From positions 1 to 10,727 of the forward strand of contig JAHWYE010000032.1 in assembly GCA_020028195.1 (NCBI GenBank): a stretch of 10,727 bases of DNA. The letters are read 5' to 3'. Source of the stretch: Nitrospirota bacterium. GTDB taxonomy: Bacteria; Nitrospirota; Nitrospiria; Nitrospirales; Nitrospiraceae. The position numbers and the translations under genes were made by a program. Under the pieces are notes generated by a model. That model saw nothing but the letters and a program-made list of their open reading frames with translations, was not told where the DNA came from and searched no databases. Below, one piece after another: positions 1 through 6,057 of the stretch; within the stretch, counting starts at the first letter, position 1, and every line of letters starts with the position of its first letter.

Positions 1-211
1 TTTCGGATCCCTGCGTTTCGTCGTAGAGCTCGACTTGGTGGGAGGCTTCGAGAATAGCCGACGGTCCACGATCGGACCCCTGCACGTAGCTGGAGGTATG
101 TTCGTAGGGAGCCGGGAGAATATACACGCCGGCTCGCTCCGGGAGGCACCAGGGTTCATCAACTCCGAGAAAATTCTGGTCCGGGCCGAGCCAGCCCTCC
201 GGAATTGTCAT
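1..211 (-). CDS. speB: Agmatinase (ureohydrolase family), N-terminal part, cut by window edge
   Basis: Only the first 70 codons are present; the gene continues past the left edge. I translated this by hand from ATG at 209-211, which is preceded by GGGGAG at a normal distance (8 nt). The visible part contains YILPAPYEHTSSY followed by GSDRGPSAILEAS and QVELYDE, the characteristic N-terminal segment of agmatinase/arginase-fold ureohydrolases. The metal-binding His and Asp motifs lie beyond the window, so catalytic competence cannot be judged. Agmatinase hydrolyses agmatine to putrescine and urea in the cytosol. It follows the arginine decarboxylase gene by 64 bp on the same strand, which supports agmatine as substrate. 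Some members of this family instead act on aminopropylagmatine, so the exact substrate is an inference from context. Confidence 0.85.
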   Translation of the reverse strand, partial: MTIPEGWLGPDQNFLGVDEPWCLPERAGVYILPAPYEHTSSYVQGSDRGPSAILEASHQVELYDETQGSE

Positions 212-275
212 AGCCTCAGCTCCCCATTGCCGGCGATTGTTTTTCTACCAATGGACCTTGGAGGACCCGTTTCCT

Positions 276-866
276 TTACGTCTTTGCCCGCCCGCTTCGG
301 AGCCGCAATCTCTTCGGGAGATTCTCGAGAGGAATGAAGACACACAAGGCTACGACAGTCGTCCAGCGATTGGCCTTACCGATGGCCGATTGGGTAATGT
401 TGTGGGTCCTGACGATCTTGCCGCCCATCTTGAAGACCTGTTCTCGTTCTTTCCAGGCGATATTGGGATCGAATTCGATCCCCAGCGTTGTGGCCAACAT
501 CTGAGCCGCAAGGTCCTCCGTGTATTCGCCCGATTCTTCGTCTGTTTCTCCATAGGCGTGGTGCTCGGAAAGATAGCCGTAGGTCCGCCGATCCGTTGGA
601 ATGGCGAGTCCGATGGAGGCGGAGATCAAGCGATTCCGCTCGTTGGTTTCCGACCGGGCCATCACACAATTGACGACCTCTCCGGGGTTGAGCAGACCTT
701 CTCCGATCTTCCGCGGAATGATTTTGCACCCCGGTGGAAAGATCGACGACACGCTCACCAGATTGCAATAGGCGACCCCTGCGCTCCGTAAGGCTTCCTC
801 GAACGAAGCCAGTTTCTCTCTGTGGACCCCGACACCTCTGCTTAGAAACATATGAGTCGGAACCAT
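276..866 (-). CDS. pdaD: Pyruvoyl-dependent arginine decarboxylase
   Basis: This 196-residue protein converts arginine to agmatine and CO2, the first step of arginine-derived putrescine synthesis. Its key signature is [13 protein letters not shown] near residues 35-47. In this family the chain cleaves itself between two serines, here Ser40 and Ser41, giving a small beta chain and a larger alpha chain whose new N-terminus becomes the pyruvoyl cofactor. A second family motif, [10 protein letters not shown] (about 98-107), carries the glutamate (Glu101) expected to act as the catalytic acid. Later come GIEFDP and HNITQSA, also typical. The ATG at 866 has GGAGG four bases upstream; the next Met (residue 6) would sit too far from it. 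Length is slightly above the archaeal enzymes. The agmatinase gene follows by 64 bp, so the two almost certainly work in sequence. No PLP-type decarboxylase motifs are present. Confidence 0.93.
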   Translation of the reverse strand: MVPTHMFLSRGVGVHREKLASFEEALRSAGVAYCNLVSVSSIFPPGCKIIPRKIGEGLLNPGEVVNCVMARSETNERNRLISASIGLAIPTDRRTYGYLSEHHAYGETDEESGEYTEDLAAQMLATTLGIEFDPNIAWKEREQVFKMGGKIVRTHNITQSAIGKANRWTTVVALCVFIPLENLPKRLRLRSGRAKT

Positions 867-886
867 CTTTCCTCCCCTTTAGCCAG

Positions 887-993
887 TGACGAGTGGTGAG
901 CCTTGTAGACGTAATCTGTCACGCGTAACGAGTAATGAGTAAGGATGTTCATGACGGATCACGCATAACCTATCACGTATCACCCATCACTCC
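887..993. repeat. Degenerate heptanucleotide array
   Basis: The 223 bp between the aldehyde dehydrogenase stop and the arginine decarboxylase start contain a run of 7-bp units with loose consensus TNACNNR on the plus strand. Units in register include TAATCTG (912-918), TCACGCG (919-925), TAACGAG (926-932), TAATGAG (933-939), TAAGGAT (940-946). After a 12-bp break the run resumes with TCACGCA (959-965), TAACCTA (966-972), TCACGTA (973-979), TCACCCA (980-986), TCACTCC (987-993). Two further related units, TGACGAG and TGGTGAG, occupy 887-900. The array begins about 20 bp upstream of the arginine decarboxylase start. The rest of the gap (994-1089) shows no gene and no clear terminator. The array could be a neutral minisatellite or a set of protein-binding sites; the sequence does not decide. 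Confidence 0.7.
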
Positions 994-1089
994 TGCATTC
1001 GGGTCGCATTTGTACCAATTTTTGATGAGCTTCTGCAATATGGGTGAGAGGTTTCTTGGAAGGAAGAGGTCCTGGAGAGGCACGAGTGT

Positions 1090-2529
1090 TCAGACGTTTC
1101 CCGACTCCTTCAGATTGAGCACCAGCAGCTTGAGCTCCGTCATCTCCTCAATGGCATACCGCACGCCCTCCCGACCAAGCCCCGAGTCCTTGACTCCACC
1201 ATAGGGCATGTGATCGGCGCGGAACGTCGGGATTTCATTGATCAGCACGGTCCCCACTTCAAGGTCGCGATAGGCGCGGAATACCCGTTCCACGTCTCGG
1301 GTGAAGACTCCGGCCTGAAGACCAAACTCCGAATCATTGAGGACCCCCAGGGCCTCTTCAAACTGTTTGTACCGCGTAACCGTGACAACGGGACCGAAGA
1401 CTTCGCAGCGCGAGACCTTCATCTCCGGGGTGACATCAGCCAGCACGGTGGCCTCGACCAGCGAGCCGGATCGTTTGCCGCCCGCGAGCAGCTTGGCTCC
1501 CTGCGCGACCGCCTCACCGATCCAATCCTCGACACGACGTGCGGCCGCCTCGTTGATCAGTGGCCCAATCACGGTCGCCTCATCGGATGGATCACCTGAT
1601 TGGAGCGTCCCGACGCGAGCCAGGAATTGCTTGACGAAGCGATCATAGACGTGGTCGTGCACAAAGACTCGCTGCACCGAAATGCAGGTCTGGCCTGAAT
1701 AGACATAGCCTCCCACCGCACACCGTTGGGCCGCCAGGTCCAGGTCCGCATCCGGCTCCACGATCACGCCCCCGTTGCCTCCCAATTCAAGCAGCACGCG
1801 TTTTTTCCCGGACTTGGCTTTCAGCATCCAACCGACTGGCGCGCTGCCGGTGAAACTCAGGACCTTGAAGCGCGGGTCCATGACCATCTGCTCAGCCACG
1901 GAGTTGTCGCAGGGCAGGACGCTCAGGGCGCCAGGCGGTAGCCCCGCCTCCAGCACGATTTCGCCCAGCATCAGAGCGGTCAACGGCGTCTGGGGAGCCG
2001 GTTTCAACACGATGGGGTTCCCGCTGGCCAAGCAGGGAGCAACCTTGTGTGCGACAAGATTGAGGGGAAAATTGAAAGGCGTGATCCCGAGCACCGGCCC
2101 GATCGGAAACCGGCGGGCAATCCCGAGCGAACCATCCATCCCGGGAGAGAGATCCATTGGAATCACCTCTCCAGGAATCCGTTTGGCTTCTTCCGCCGCC
2201 ACCGTGAAGGTCTGAATCGCCCGGCTGGCCTCACGGCGCGCATCAGAGATCGGCTTCCCCCCCTCGGCCGTGATCGTGCGGGCCAGCTCCTCTCGACGAG
2301 CGGTGAGCATCCCGGCAATGGTTCCGAGCGCGACTGCCCTCGCATGAGCCGGCAGACGTCGCGTGGCTGAAAAGGCCGTGACCGAGGCCCTGATCGCTTC
2401 TTCCGCCTCCGTTTTCCCGGCTTGGCAGACTTCCGCGACCCTGTCCCCAGTGAACGGATTGAGAACTGGTGCCGTCGTGGCACTGTGCCGCCACCGGTTG
2501 CCGATCAAGAATGGACGAGCCGATCCCAC
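1090..2529 (-). CDS. NAD(P)-dependent aldehyde dehydrogenase, substrate unknown
   Basis: This 479-residue protein has the full aldehyde dehydrogenase layout: the PFNFPLNL segment with the oxyanion-hole Asn (about 153), the VLKPAPQTP cofactor motif (174-182), FTGS of the Rossmann part (226-229), the general-base Glu in LLELGGN (248), the catalytic Cys in SGQTCISVQR (Cys282), and EVFGPV (Glu376 onward). It should oxidise an aldehyde to a carboxylic acid in the cytosol. The SGQTCISVQR form resembles lactaldehyde/glyceraldehyde-type enzymes, but I cannot fix the substrate. The start is GTG at 2529; an in-frame stop lies four codons upstream, so no longer form exists, and the ribosome site is weak. 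It begins 27 bp after the zinc-ribbon gene, so the two are likely cotranscribed. Given the polyamine genes nearby, an aminoaldehyde is a possible substrate, but that is only inference. Confidence 0.9.
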   Translation of the reverse strand: MGSARPFLIGNRWRHSATTAPVLNPFTGDRVAEVCQAGKTEAEEAIRASVTAFSATRRLPAHARAVALGTIAGMLTARREELARTITAEGGKPISDARREASRAIQTFTVAAEEAKRIPGEVIPMDLSPGMDGSLGIARRFPIGPVLGITPFNFPLNLVAHKVAPCLASGNPIVLKPAPQTPLTALMLGEIVLEAGLPPGALSVLPCDNSVAEQMVMDPRFKVLSFTGSAPVGWMLKAKSGKKRVLLELGGNGGVIVEPDADLDLAAQRCAVGGYVYSGQTCISVQRVFVHDHVYDRFVKQFLARVGTLQSGDPSDEATVIGPLINEAAARRVEDWIGEAVAQGAKLLAGGKRSGSLVEATVLADVTPEMKVSRCEVFGPVVTVTRYKQFEEALGVLNDSEFGLQAGVFTRDVERVFRAYRDLEVGTVLINEIPTFRADHMPYGGVKDSGLGREGVRYAIEEMTELKLLVLNLKESGNV

Positions 2530-2556
2530 AGAGAACGCTCACTTACCGACTAAGTC

Positions 2557-2835
2557 TCACTCAGCCGGTTCACTTGCCGAAATTCCCGCGGACGGAACCG
2601 GCATCTGCTCGACCTCCGCCTCTGCTCTCAGCGCTCTGGCGATCAAGTCTTCCGTCCCCCAGTCCCGAATGGAATTCAGCGTAAAGGCCTCATAGGTCGA
2701 TACACCGTGGCAGGTCGGGCATTCCGGCATGGGCACCTTCCGTCTGAAGACCTCGCTCAGGCAGGACATGCAGACGAGCAGATCGGGCTCACCCTCTCCG
2801 CACTCGACCGGCCAAAATGCTTGTTCGCGTGACAT
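2557..2835 (-). CDS. Small zinc-ribbon protein, function unknown
   Basis: I do not recognise this 92-residue protein. It has two CxxC pairs, CMSC at residues 22-25 and CPTC at 39-42, spaced as in a zinc ribbon or rubredoxin-like knuckle. They are followed by an acidic, probably helical C-terminal part (about 55-80). There is no signal peptide or membrane segment, so it is cytosolic. The start ATG at 2835 has AAGGTG five bases upstream. It sits between the DsbA-like gene (76 bp away) and the aldehyde dehydrogenase gene (27 bp away), all on the same strand, so it is probably part of their transcript. A structural-zinc partner or a small regulator would both fit. It is a real gene by its ribosome site, operon position and paired cysteines. 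Confidence 0.75.
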   Translation of the reverse strand: MSREQAFWPVECGEGEPDLLVCMSCLSEVFRRKVPMPECPTCHGVSTYEAFTLNSIRDWGTEDLIARALRAEAEVEQMPVPSAGISASEPAE

Positions 2836-2911
2836 GGTTCACCTTTTATATGATGAGTGCCAACAATCGAATTGGCCACCGCTGGAAGGATAGGCTCCTC
2901 CTCGCAGGATT

Positions 2912-3568
2912 TCAACTCTTACCCTTGGCGTCCGACGCTCCAAGCAGGCGGTCGAGCTGCTCTTCAAACACCTCGAACGGAAACGCACCTGGAAGCACGA
3001 TGGGGGATTCCTTCTGCCGCTCCTCGTCCTTCGTCCACAGCAACACAAATCCCGGTGTGCCCCGGAAGCCAAGTCTGACACCCTCGCTGCGATCCTGGAA
3101 GACAGGTCCCCTGTGACGAGCCTCCTCCAGGCACTTCATGAACAGGGGCTGATCCAGGCCGATCGCCTTGGCATGGTGCTGAAACGCGGCCTCGTCCAAT
3201 CGTCCTCCGTTCGTAAACAGCCGGTCATGCATCTGCCAGTACCGGTCCTGATCACCGGCACAGCGCGCCGCGACCGCGGCATCCACGCCCGGCCCCTGCA
3301 AGGCTCGCGGAAAGTCCCGATAGAGAAACCGGACCTTTCCCGTTTCGATATATTTGTCCCGGATTCTGGGCCAGGTTTCCCGGAAGAACTTCACACAAAA
3401 TCCACAAGTGAAATCGGAATATTCGACGAGGGTGATCGGTGCCTGGGGATTGCCTCTCGTCCGTCCGTCATCCCGTACCAGGAAATCGGAGGCCTGTCCG
3501 CTCCCCCATGAGAGGACCATCAGGAGCACAGACCCGACGATCACCGCTATCCAGATGAAGCGTTGCAC
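2912..3568 (-). CDS. DsbA-like thiol-disulfide oxidoreductase, exported
   Basis: This 218-residue protein starts with a hydrophobic stretch (about residues 4-22) that serves as a signal peptide or membrane anchor, placing the rest in the periplasm. The thioredoxin-fold part begins with PITLVEYSDFTCGFC, whose active-site pair is Cys55 and Cys58 (CGFC). The RDFPR motif (84-88) and the cis-proline loop GTPGF (Pro172) follow, both usual for the DsbA/DsbG/BdbD-like group. Cys103 and Cys146 are extra cysteines that could form a structural disulfide. It should form or reshuffle disulfides in exported proteins. Translation starts at GTG (3568) after a GGGG stretch at normal spacing. It lies 48 bp after the release-factor-like gene. 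CGFC differs from the CPHC of E. coli DsbA, so oxidase versus isomerase role is open. Confidence 0.87.
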   Translation of the reverse strand: MQRFIWIAVIVGSVLLMVLSWGSGQASDFLVRDDGRTRGNPQAPITLVEYSDFTCGFCVKFFRETWPRIRDKYIETGKVRFLYRDFPRALQGPGVDAAVAARCAGDQDRYWQMHDRLFTNGGRLDEAAFQHHAKAIGLDQPLFMKCLEEARHRGPVFQDRSEGVRLGFRGTPGFVLLWTKDEERQKESPIVLPGAFPFEVFEEQLDRLLGASDAKGKS

Positions 3569-3616
3569 GAGATATCCCCGCCTTGATCACGGTCGAACAG
3601 GGTTGGCTGCATGATG

Positions 3617-3988
3617 CTATTCGTCCCCCCGACCCACCGAGCGACGACGCTTGACCGACTGGCGGTGCTTTTTCTCGGCCAGCCGGCGCTCGATGGCCCG
3701 CTTCGATGCTCGGGTTGGCACGCGCGGGCGCGGCACCCGGTTCAACAGACGGAGTCGCGCGATCAAGCGCCCAAAGGCCGTGTCGCGGTTCCGATGTTGC
3801 GATCGCGAATCTGCCGCCACGACCCGTACACCGGAGGGCAGATGTACCAAGCGAACCGCCGAGTCCGTCACGTTGCGATGCTGCCCGCCCGGTCCACCGG
3901 CTCGGAAGGTCTCGATCACCACCTCACGTTCCAGGACCGCGCGGTCTAGGCTGTACGGAGGCTGGAGAGACCGTGGCGTGAGTTTCAT
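3617..3988 (-). CDS. Small GGQ release-factor-like protein, ArfB/YaeJ type
   Basis: This 123-residue protein holds only the peptidyl-tRNA hydrolysis domain of class I release factors. The GGQ motif sits in [11 protein letters not shown] (Gly-Gly-Gln at 34-36). A conserved [14 protein letters not shown] follows, then [12 protein letters not shown]. There is no codon-recognition domain. The C-terminus is strongly basic (about 88-119, [12 protein letters not shown] then [11 protein letters not shown]), like the tail that ArfB/YaeJ inserts into the empty mRNA channel of stalled ribosomes. The likely role is release of stalled ribosomes. The start is odd: GGAGG directly abuts the ATG at 3988 with no spacer, and an in-frame TGA lies three codons upstream, so either initiation is weak or a later GTG (codon 23 or 24) is used. 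The latter would cut close to the conserved domain. Confidence 0.8.
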   Translation of the reverse strand: MKLTPRSLQPPYSLDRAVLEREVVIETFRAGGPGGQHRNVTDSAVRLVHLPSGVRVVAADSRSQHRNRDTAFGRLIARLRLLNRVPRPRVPTRASKRAIERRLAEKKHRQSVKRRRSVGRGDE

Positions 3989-4040
3989 CCTCCAGATTCA
4001 GGGCCAGCCACGGAATGCGCGACGAGCACCATTAAGACGG

Positions 4041-5138
4041 CTAGTGTTTCGTTCCAAATCGCTCCAGGAGGCCAACCATCAAAAGCGGCCAGACCACCGT
4101 CGCATCACTCAAGACCTCGGCATAGCGACCGCCTTCCTCGGGAGGAACGAACTTGCCCCAAGAAATACCCTCGTTGTACGTGCAGCCGCTGAGTCCGCCC
4201 CAGTAATCAGGCTCAGGGCAAATACGGACGCCGTACTGAAAACGTGGAGGCTTCACGTTCAACCCCAAACGCAGATTTCCGATCTCGATGTAAGGCGCCA
4301 CCTGTTGCGCCCAGTTTCGCGGCACGCCTCCACCGATCGTGAAAATACCCAGTCGCTTGGCCGAAAGCAATCGATTCGCGAAGCTGTTCAAATCCAGGTA
4401 CGGGTTAAAGGCAGGTTGCGTCTGGTGAAGAGCGCGCAGCACGCCGAGATCACCGTCTCGGGTCTGCGCTTGCCCGCGCGCCCGATCGACGTTTTGTCTC
4501 ATCGTCCATGTCGCCACATCAAGTCCCACCTCGGAATCCGTGAAGGCTGGGATATAGACAGGCACCCCTTTCAGGTAGGCGCTTTTCAGAATGCCGGTCC
4601 CTTCAAATTCATCGGCCAGGGTCTTCCCCAGTTCCCGTGTCAACGTCTCAGAGGAAAGTGCGACCTCGGGATCGAGCCGTTTGAGCGTTTGCGTGACGAC
4701 ATGCTCCACATAGTTGAGGTTCGCCTCCATCTCCAAGGTGTCATAGATGCGGTTGTACCCTTTTCTGAACAGCTCCTCGTCGCGCATGGAGGGATGATGG
4801 CGATAATGCGTCTTGCCGACCGACTCAGTCAGGCCATGCGCAATCAGCGCACCGGTGGACACCACCACTTGCACCATGCCGTGATCAATCATACTGCTGA
4901 TGATCTTCCCCATCTTGGCGATGGTCATCGCGCCGGAGAGAGTGAGCACGACGACGCAGTCAGGATCCCCGATCATGGTCGTTAAGACCTCGTACGCCTC
5001 CCCTAACCGTCTCGCGCCGAAGGCGGTCTTGCGCATGGCGACCAGCAGGTCGGAAAAGGATCGCACCTTCTCTGGATCAAGCGGCTCCAGAGCTTCCAGT
5101 CCGTCCTGGGCTCCATCGTGATATTCACGTGGCTGCAT
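4041..5138 (-). CDS. Deoxyhypusine-synthase-like protein (bacterial type), probable polyamine enzyme
   Basis: This 365-residue protein belongs to the deoxyhypusine synthase family, NAD-dependent enzymes that cleave an aminobutyl group from spermidine and pass it to an acceptor amine through a lysine imine. The catalytic lysine is present in EGISWGKF (Lys329). Other family landmarks are LTLSGAMT (66-72), VVSTGALIAHGL (92-103), IPAFTDSEVG (196-205) and the nucleotide-binding GGGVPRNW (269-276). Bacteria lack the eukaryotic acceptor eIF5A, so deoxyhypusine formation is not its role; homospermidine or another polyamine product is more likely. I chose the ATG at 5138, which has AGGAG nine bases upstream. 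A longer reading from GTG at 5186 would include the promoter -10 box and begin before the likely transcript start. It is the first gene of a minus-strand run that ends with arginine decarboxylase and agmatinase. Confidence 0.88.
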   Translation of the reverse strand: MQPREYHDGAQDGLEALEPLDPEKVRSFSDLLVAMRKTAFGARRLGEAYEVLTTMIGDPDCVVVLTLSGAMTIAKMGKIISSMIDHGMVQVVVSTGALIAHGLTESVGKTHYRHHPSMRDEELFRKGYNRIYDTLEMEANLNYVEHVVTQTLKRLDPEVALSSETLTRELGKTLADEFEGTGILKSAYLKGVPVYIPAFTDSEVGLDVATWTMRQNVDRARGQAQTRDGDLGVLRALHQTQPAFNPYLDLNSFANRLLSAKRLGIFTIGGGVPRNWAQQVAPYIEIGNLRLGLNVKPPRFQYGVRICPEPDYWGGLSGCTYNEGISWGKFVPPEEGGRYAEVLSDATVVWPLLMVGLLERFGTKH

Positions 5139-5175
5139 GGAACGTCGCTCCTGAACAGGCGGCAGGCGCGCCTTA

Positions 5176-5204
5176 CTTATACACAACCCTCAAATTTGCG
5201 TCAA
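5176..5204 (-). promoter_or_regulatory. Sigma70-type promoter for the polyamine-containing gene run
   Basis: On the minus strand TTGACG (5199-5204) is followed after exactly 17 bases by TATAAG (5176-5181). Each box matches the consensus in five of six positions. The predicted transcript start is near 5169, giving a leader of about 30 nt that carries the AGGAG of the first gene. Little else between 5139 and 5321 looks regulatory, and no terminator follows tRNA-Glu. Confidence 0.7.
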
Positions 5205-5321
5205 TTCCACGTTACAGTCTCTTCGCCGCTCCACCCCGGACCGGCCTGTCGAAGGGCCCATCACCAGTCAGCCAATCCATTGGCAGGTGCAGACATCACG
5301 GGATGGATACACACAAAGGGA

Positions 5322-5399
5322 TGGTGGTCCCAACGGGATTTGAACCCGTGTCTGAGCCTTGAGAGGGCTCCGTCCTAGGCCAGGCTAGACGATGGGACC
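5322..5399 (-). tRNA. tRNA-Glu (anticodon CUC)
   Basis: The minus strand folds as a full cloverleaf of 78 nt including encoded CCA. Acceptor GGTCCCA pairs with TGGGACC, the anticodon stem GAGCC pairs with GGCTC around loop CTCTCAA, and the T arm ACGGG-TTCAAAT-CCCGT is perfect. The D arm (GTCT...GGAC) matches bacterial tRNA-Glu, with a loop two bases longer than in E. coli. The discriminator base is A. Anticodon CTC reads GAG. A TAATCT that could be a -10 box lies at 5430-5435, about 30 bases upstream, but I see no good -35. No hairpin followed by a T run was found downstream. Confidence 0.95.
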
Positions 5400-5619
5400 A
5401 GCCGGTCTTGCGGAAGCGCGAATGGAGTTAGATTAGGAAGTCAGGGAGGGGCCGAAGCGGCGCCACTCCGTTTCAAAGCGGCTGAACAGTACCATAGGGC
5501 TGCTTGGATTGCAATTGACCTCGTAGTTTCAAGCACTGAGGTCGCGCGCATAACAGGCTGGATATTTCCCAATTGGTGGTGTATTGGTAGGCAAGCACGG
5601 CGCGAGGTGAAGCACACTG

Positions 5620-6021
5620 ATGTGGCGACCTCTCCTGATTGGTCTCGTCCTGTTCGTATGGGGGTGTACAGAGGCGCCTCCCCAACAGGTTGGTCAACAA
5701 CCTCAATCATCCTCGATGACTTGCGCCACCTCAGCGAAGGTCCTGGTGAAGGCCACGAAGCCGACCGTGACGGTCTCCTACACGGAGCCGACGACAACCG
5801 CAGACGGCACGCCTCTCATCGCGCTGGACAAGACAACCATTTACTATGACCTCGGCAATGGTCCCGTCAAGACGATGGATGTGCCAGCGACGAAACCGAC
5901 CGGGGGAGGGCAGGTTTCTCAGACTGTCAAGATTCCGATTGGGCCCAATGAGGAAAAGTCCATCACGATTTGCGTGACGGCAACCAGCAGGATGCGGAAC
6001 GACGGACCTCCGAAGCAGTAA
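5620..6021 (+). CDS. Small lipoprotein with one fibronectin/Ig-like domain
   Basis: This 133-residue protein starts with a short signal peptide ending in the lipobox FVWGC, so Cys16 would be lipidated and the protein anchored to a membrane. Trp before Gly in the lipobox is unusual. A Gln/Pro/Ser linker (about 18-33) follows. The remainder (35-125) is a beta-rich domain with VTVSYTEP, ADGTPL, TTIYYDLGNG and a C-terminal CVTAT strand, which resembles a fibronectin type III or Ig-like fold. Cys35 and Cys118 could form a disulfide across the domain. The ATG has GAGGTG about ten bases upstream. It is the only plus-strand gene between tRNA-Glu and glnS, and it converges on glnS with 36 bp between stop codons and no clear terminator. 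No function can be assigned; surface adhesion or complex scaffolding are typical for such domains. Confidence 0.78.
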   Translation: MWRPLLIGLVLFVWGCTEAPPQQVGQQPQSSSMTCATSAKVLVKATKPTVTVSYTEPTTTADGTPLIALDKTTIYYDLGNGPVKTMDVPATKPTGGGQVSQTVKIPIGPNEEKSITICVTATSRMRNDGPPKQ

Positions 6022-6057
6022 CACTCATGGGCCAGCTGACCATCGCTGATAATCCTA

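Noticed and set aside
887..993. Heptad array considered as a CRISPR array
   Set aside because: Units are 7 bp, degenerate and contiguous; there are no 25-40 bp identical repeats, no regular spacers and no cas genes.
2836..2855. TATAAA just before the zinc-ribbon start considered as a promoter
   Set aside because: It lies 12 bp before the ATG, so the transcript would lose its ribosome site, and there is no -35 at proper spacing.
3651..4985. A 444-codon open frame on the plus strand
   Set aside because: It runs antisense to the release-factor-like and deoxyhypusine-synthase-like genes, both with clear family motifs. Its translation is Arg/His-rich with no recognisable domain, as expected for a shadow of GC-rich coding sequence.
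5322..5399. tRNA-Glu as a phage or island integration site
   Set aside because: I found no second copy of the tRNA 3' end, no integrase and no shift in gene character nearby.
5439..5475. GC-rich hairpin (GCCG-AAG-CGGC) upstream of tRNA-Glu considered as a terminator
   Set aside because: The stem is only four pairs and no T run follows on either strand.
6022..6057. Bidirectional terminator between the lipoprotein gene and glnS
   Set aside because: Only a 4-bp stem (GATA/TATC) is present and no T run follows in either direction.
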